Positions 49,388 to 51,405 of a DNA stretch of 51,405 nucleotides are shown one piece after another (within the stretch, counting starts at the first letter, position 1; each line of letters starts with the position of its first letter). The translations under genes and the position numbers were made by a program. Source of the stretch: Acidimicrobiales bacterium (GTDB lineage Bacteria; Actinomycetota; Acidimicrobiia; Acidimicrobiales; Aldehydirespiratoraceae); NCBI GenBank assembly GCA_029263195.1, contig JAJCXX010000073.1:1-51405 (forward strand), in the 5' to 3' direction. Under the pieces are notes generated by a model. That model was given only the letters and a program-made list of their open reading frames with translations, searched no databases and was not told the DNA's origin.

Positions 49388-49894
49388 ATGACGACCTTCA
49401 AGAACGAAACCCACATCAACGCAACTCCCGCTGAGGTGTGGGCGGTACTCGCCGACTTTGGCGGCATACACGTCTTCAACCCCGGCGTGACCGAGTCCTA
49501 CTCGCTCACCAAGAAGAACTCCGGCGTTGGTGCCGAACGGCAGTGCAACCTCGGCGGCCCGGACACCTTCATCCGCGAACGCATCGTCGACTGGACCGAG
49601 GGCAAACAGTTCACGCTCGAGATCTACGAAGGCAAGAAGACCCCACCGTTCAAGAACGCCTTCACAACCTTCACCGTCGAACCCGACAACGGTGGGGCCA
49701 AGGTGACCGCCGAGTTGCGCTACGGCATGAAGGGCGGACCCATCGGCTGGCTACTGGACCGCGCCGCCGTTCGTCGCAACCTCGGACCCGCCATGACCAG
49801 CATCCTCGCCGGCCTCAAACGACACGTCGAAACCGGCGAATCGGTCTCCGACGAGACCACCATCGACCTGACCGCCGTCCACGCAGTGGCCTGA
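49388..49894 (+). CDS. SRPBCC-family protein (polyketide cyclase/START-like)
   Basis: 168 residues. Fold signature: MTTFKNETHINATPAEVWAVLADFGGIHVFNPGV at the N-terminus, with NLGGPDTFIRERIVDWTEGKQFTLEIYEGKKTPPFKNAFTTFTVEP through the beta sheet and a long C-terminal helix AVRRNLGPAMTSILAGLKRHVETGE. It resembles the SRPBCC proteins seen in small redox clusters. AAAGGGG lies 7 bases before the ATG. The SDR gene starts 27 bp downstream with a strong AGGAGG, so both probably belong to the operon controlled from the palindromic region. Ligand unknown. Confidence 0.83.
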   Translation: MTTFKNETHINATPAEVWAVLADFGGIHVFNPGVTESYSLTKKNSGVGAERQCNLGGPDTFIRERIVDWTEGKQFTLEIYEGKKTPPFKNAFTTFTVEPDNGGAKVTAELRYGMKGGPIGWLLDRAAVRRNLGPAMTSILAGLKRHVETGESVSDETTIDLTAVHAVA

Positions 49895-49921
49895 CCCCAG
49901 CAACACAAGGAGGAACAGCCC

Positions 49922-50671
49922 ATGTCACGACTCGACGGAAAGATCATTGCCATCACCGGCGCCAACAGTGGCCTCGGCCAGGGGATGGCCAGATGCTTCC
50001 ACGCGGAAGGTGCACAACTTGCGATCCTCGGGCGCGACCCCGAGACGCTCGACATGACCCGGACCGAGCTTGGCGGCGACACCCTCGCCGTCAACGGCGA
50101 CATCACCGACCTGGCCTCACTCGATGACTTCTACCACCAGATCGGTGAACGCTTCGGCCGCCTCGACGGCGTCGTCGCCAACGCCGGGGCGGTTGACATC
50201 ACGCCGTTCGCCGACACCACCGAAGAAGTATTCGACTTCCACACCGACGTCTTGTTCAAAGGCACCTTCTTCACCGTGCAGAAGGCCCTGGGCCTACTCG
50301 AGAACGGTGGATCGGTAATCATGATCAGCTCCATCGCGGCCCACAAGGGCTTCCCTGGCATGTCCGCCTACGGCGCCAACAAGGCCGCTGTGCGGGCCCT
50401 GGCGCGAACCCTCACAGCAGAGTTGGTCACAACCGGCATCCGATTCAACGTGCTCACCCCCGGGACGTTCATCACCCCCGCGTTTGAACGCGCTGGTCTT
50501 CCCCCCGAGGCCGTCGAACCCGCGAAAGCGGCGTTCAAAGACGTGATCCCGATGGGTCGCACTGGCGACATCGATGAACTGGCCCGAGCTGCGCTCATGC
50601 TCATCTCCGATGACTCCAGCTTCATGTCGGGCTCCGAACTTGTAGTCGATGGTGGGGCAGCGCAGATCTGA
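49922..50671 (+). CDS. SDR-family oxidoreductase
   Basis: Classical SDR, 249 residues. Cofactor site ITGANSGLGQGMARCF. After beta-2 it reads LAILGRDPETL, with Arg where NADP-preferring enzymes have a basic residue. Catalytic Ser in VIMISSIAAHKG and Tyr/Lys in MSAYGANKAAV; C-terminal GSELVVDGGAA. AGGAGG precedes the ATG at 49922. It follows the SRPBCC gene, and a short gap with a 10-bp inverted repeat separates it from the next gene. Substrate unknown. Confidence 0.9.
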   Translation: MSRLDGKIIAITGANSGLGQGMARCFHAEGAQLAILGRDPETLDMTRTELGGDTLAVNGDITDLASLDDFYHQIGERFGRLDGVVANAGAVDITPFADTTEEVFDFHTDVLFKGTFFTVQKALGLLENGGSVIMISSIAAHKGFPGMSAYGANKAAVRALARTLTAELVTTGIRFNVLTPGTFITPAFERAGLPPEAVEPAKAAFKDVIPMGRTGDIDELARAALMLISDDSSFMSGSELVVDGGAAQI

Positions 50672-50702
50672 GCCAACCAACAAGGGAAGATCAGCCCCGA
50701 GT

Positions 50703-50754
50703 AGGGCCACCGAACAGATCACCGAAACCCAACTGGCTGCCGTCCGGTGGCCCT
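50703..50754 (+). repeat. 10-bp inverted repeat between SDR and next gene
   Basis: AGGGCCACCG (50703-50712) and CGGTGGCCCT (50745-50754) are exact reverse complements separated by 32 nt in a 102-bp gap. It could act as an attenuating or processing hairpin between the SDR gene and the ABM-like gene, or as a weak terminator; no T-run follows. Confidence 0.45.
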
Positions 50755-50773
50755 CCCAAACAAGGACAACCCA

Positions 50774-51405
50774 ATGACCGAAACAATCATGATCGATATC
50801 CCGATTCTCGCTGACCAGAGCTTCGTCGCAGACCGAGAAGCCTTCTCCGCGCAGATCATCGCCCTCGGCGCCGAACACGGAGTGAACCACTACGCGCGCT
50901 ACGACACGACCAAGCACCTCCGAGGGGCTTTCGAGGGCGCTGTCGGAGCCAACCTGTGGGCGATGGACTCACCAAGCCAGCTTCAGGCAGTGCTAGACGA
51001 TGAGCGGTACATCGCCAACATCGAGACCCGCGACCGAATCCACGACATGGACCGCCTCACCATGTACCAAGCCTCACTGATCCGCAACGATGGCACCCCT
51101 TCGCCAGATGGGCTGGCCCTGCTCGATTTTGTCGTTCTCAAGCCAGACGTCGAGCCGGAAGACCGAGCCGACTACGCCGCCGCGCTAGCCGCGATCGCTG
51201 ACCCACTAGGCGCAAGGGTCCTCCAGACCTACCGAATCGACCAACAACTCCGGGGCGAGCTTCCCGAAGCAACCGAATTCAGCGTCTGGGAGATACCAAG
51301 CATCGAAGCCCTCACAGCCGTCACGACCCATCCCGACTACGTGGCCATGATCCCCGAACGGGACCGACTCCACGACATGTCCCGGTTGACCATGATCCTG
51401 GCAAA
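50774..51405 (+). CDS. Tandem-repeat alpha/beta protein, 3' end outside window
   Basis: At least 210 residues from ATG 50774, running off the right edge. The two halves are homologous: LWAMDSPSQLQAVLDDERYI followed by RDRIHDMDRLTMY in the first, and VWEIPSIEALTAVTTHPDYV followed by RDRLHDMSRLTMIL in the second. Each half resembles a ferredoxin-like ABM/DUF1330-type monomer (dimeric alpha-beta barrel), so the protein is likely a fused pseudo-dimer. No active-site residues can be assigned. It follows the SDR gene on the same strand. Because no stop is seen, full length is unknown. Confidence 0.65.
   Translation, partial: MTETIMIDIPILADQSFVADREAFSAQIIALGAEHGVNHYARYDTTKHLRGAFEGAVGANLWAMDSPSQLQAVLDDERYIANIETRDRIHDMDRLTMYQASLIRNDGTPSPDGLALLDFVVLKPDVEPEDRADYAAALAAIADPLGARVLQTYRIDQQLRGELPEATEFSVWEIPSIEALTAVTTHPDYVAMIPERDRLHDMSRLTMILA

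Overview
The window is high-GC DNA that most likely comes from an actinobacterium. A member of Acidimicrobiia is my best guess. The reasons are a CarD regulator, a DUF222/HNH endonuclease gene, a KstR-like TetR regulator with steroid side-chain thiolase-like genes, an ArsR with the N-terminal Cys-Cys arrangement known from corynebacteria, and several secreted or anchored proteins with Thr-rich linkers. The taxonomic call is inference; there is no rRNA gene here. Genes are dense on both strands, often with ATGA/GTGA/TGATG overlaps.

Region by region. 0-6 kb: an MFS exporter, divergent from a four-gene operon of carbamate kinase, YgeW-type carbamoyltransferase, YgeY-type M20 hydrolase and N-carbamoyl-D-amino-acid hydrolase, which looks like a ureido/carbamoyl catabolic unit that can make ATP. 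6-9.6 kb: a membrane-anchored extracytoplasmic PAAR protein, a divergent lipoprotein and tRNA-Pro(UGG). 9.7-11.8 kb: an Lrp/AsnC regulator interrupted by an in-frame amber codon, divergent from tyrosine phenol-lyase, which ends at a 24-bp perfect hairpin. 11.8-20.7 kb: a translationally coupled acyl-CoA dehydrogenase pair, a divergent arsR/arsI pair, a GH36 alpha-galactosidase, thiolase plus SDR, a DUF2085 membrane protein, an SRPBCC protein and carD.

20.8-31.5 kb: an anchored TIM-barrel hydrolase-like protein, a beta-class DNA methyltransferase next to a nuclease-like gene (candidate restriction-modification pair), a DEDDy exonuclease, a glutaminyl cyclase lipoprotein, a GGDEF-EAL protein, a YbaK deacylase and an orphan Clp-N protein. 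31.5-44 kb is largely lipid/steroid catabolism (MFE-2-type SDR, acyl-CoA dehydrogenase, acyl-CoA ligase, KstR-like regulator, DUF35 protein, Ltp3-like and Ltp4-like proteins). It is interspersed with an FAD oxidoreductase, a 26-bp tandem repeat array, glnB and a methyltransferase. 44-51.4 kb: a sigma factor lacking its middle, coupled to an anchored protein; a MalT-like LuxR regulator with a DUF427 protein; and a divergent SRPBCC-SDR-ABM-like group.

The most striking object is at 38487-38861. An ArsC-family reductase overlaps the end of the acyl-CoA ligase gene by GTGA, and its catalytic cysteine codon is replaced by TGA. A perfect 7-bp hairpin with a GGTC loop sits 23 nt downstream, and the three substrate-binding arginines of ArsC are retained. 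This reads as a selenocysteine protein that ordinary gene callers truncate to a Cys-less fragment. Two genes of the carbamoyl operon belong to families (YgeW, YgeY) known to co-occur with selenium-dependent hydroxylase loci, so selenium use by this organism deserves a direct check.
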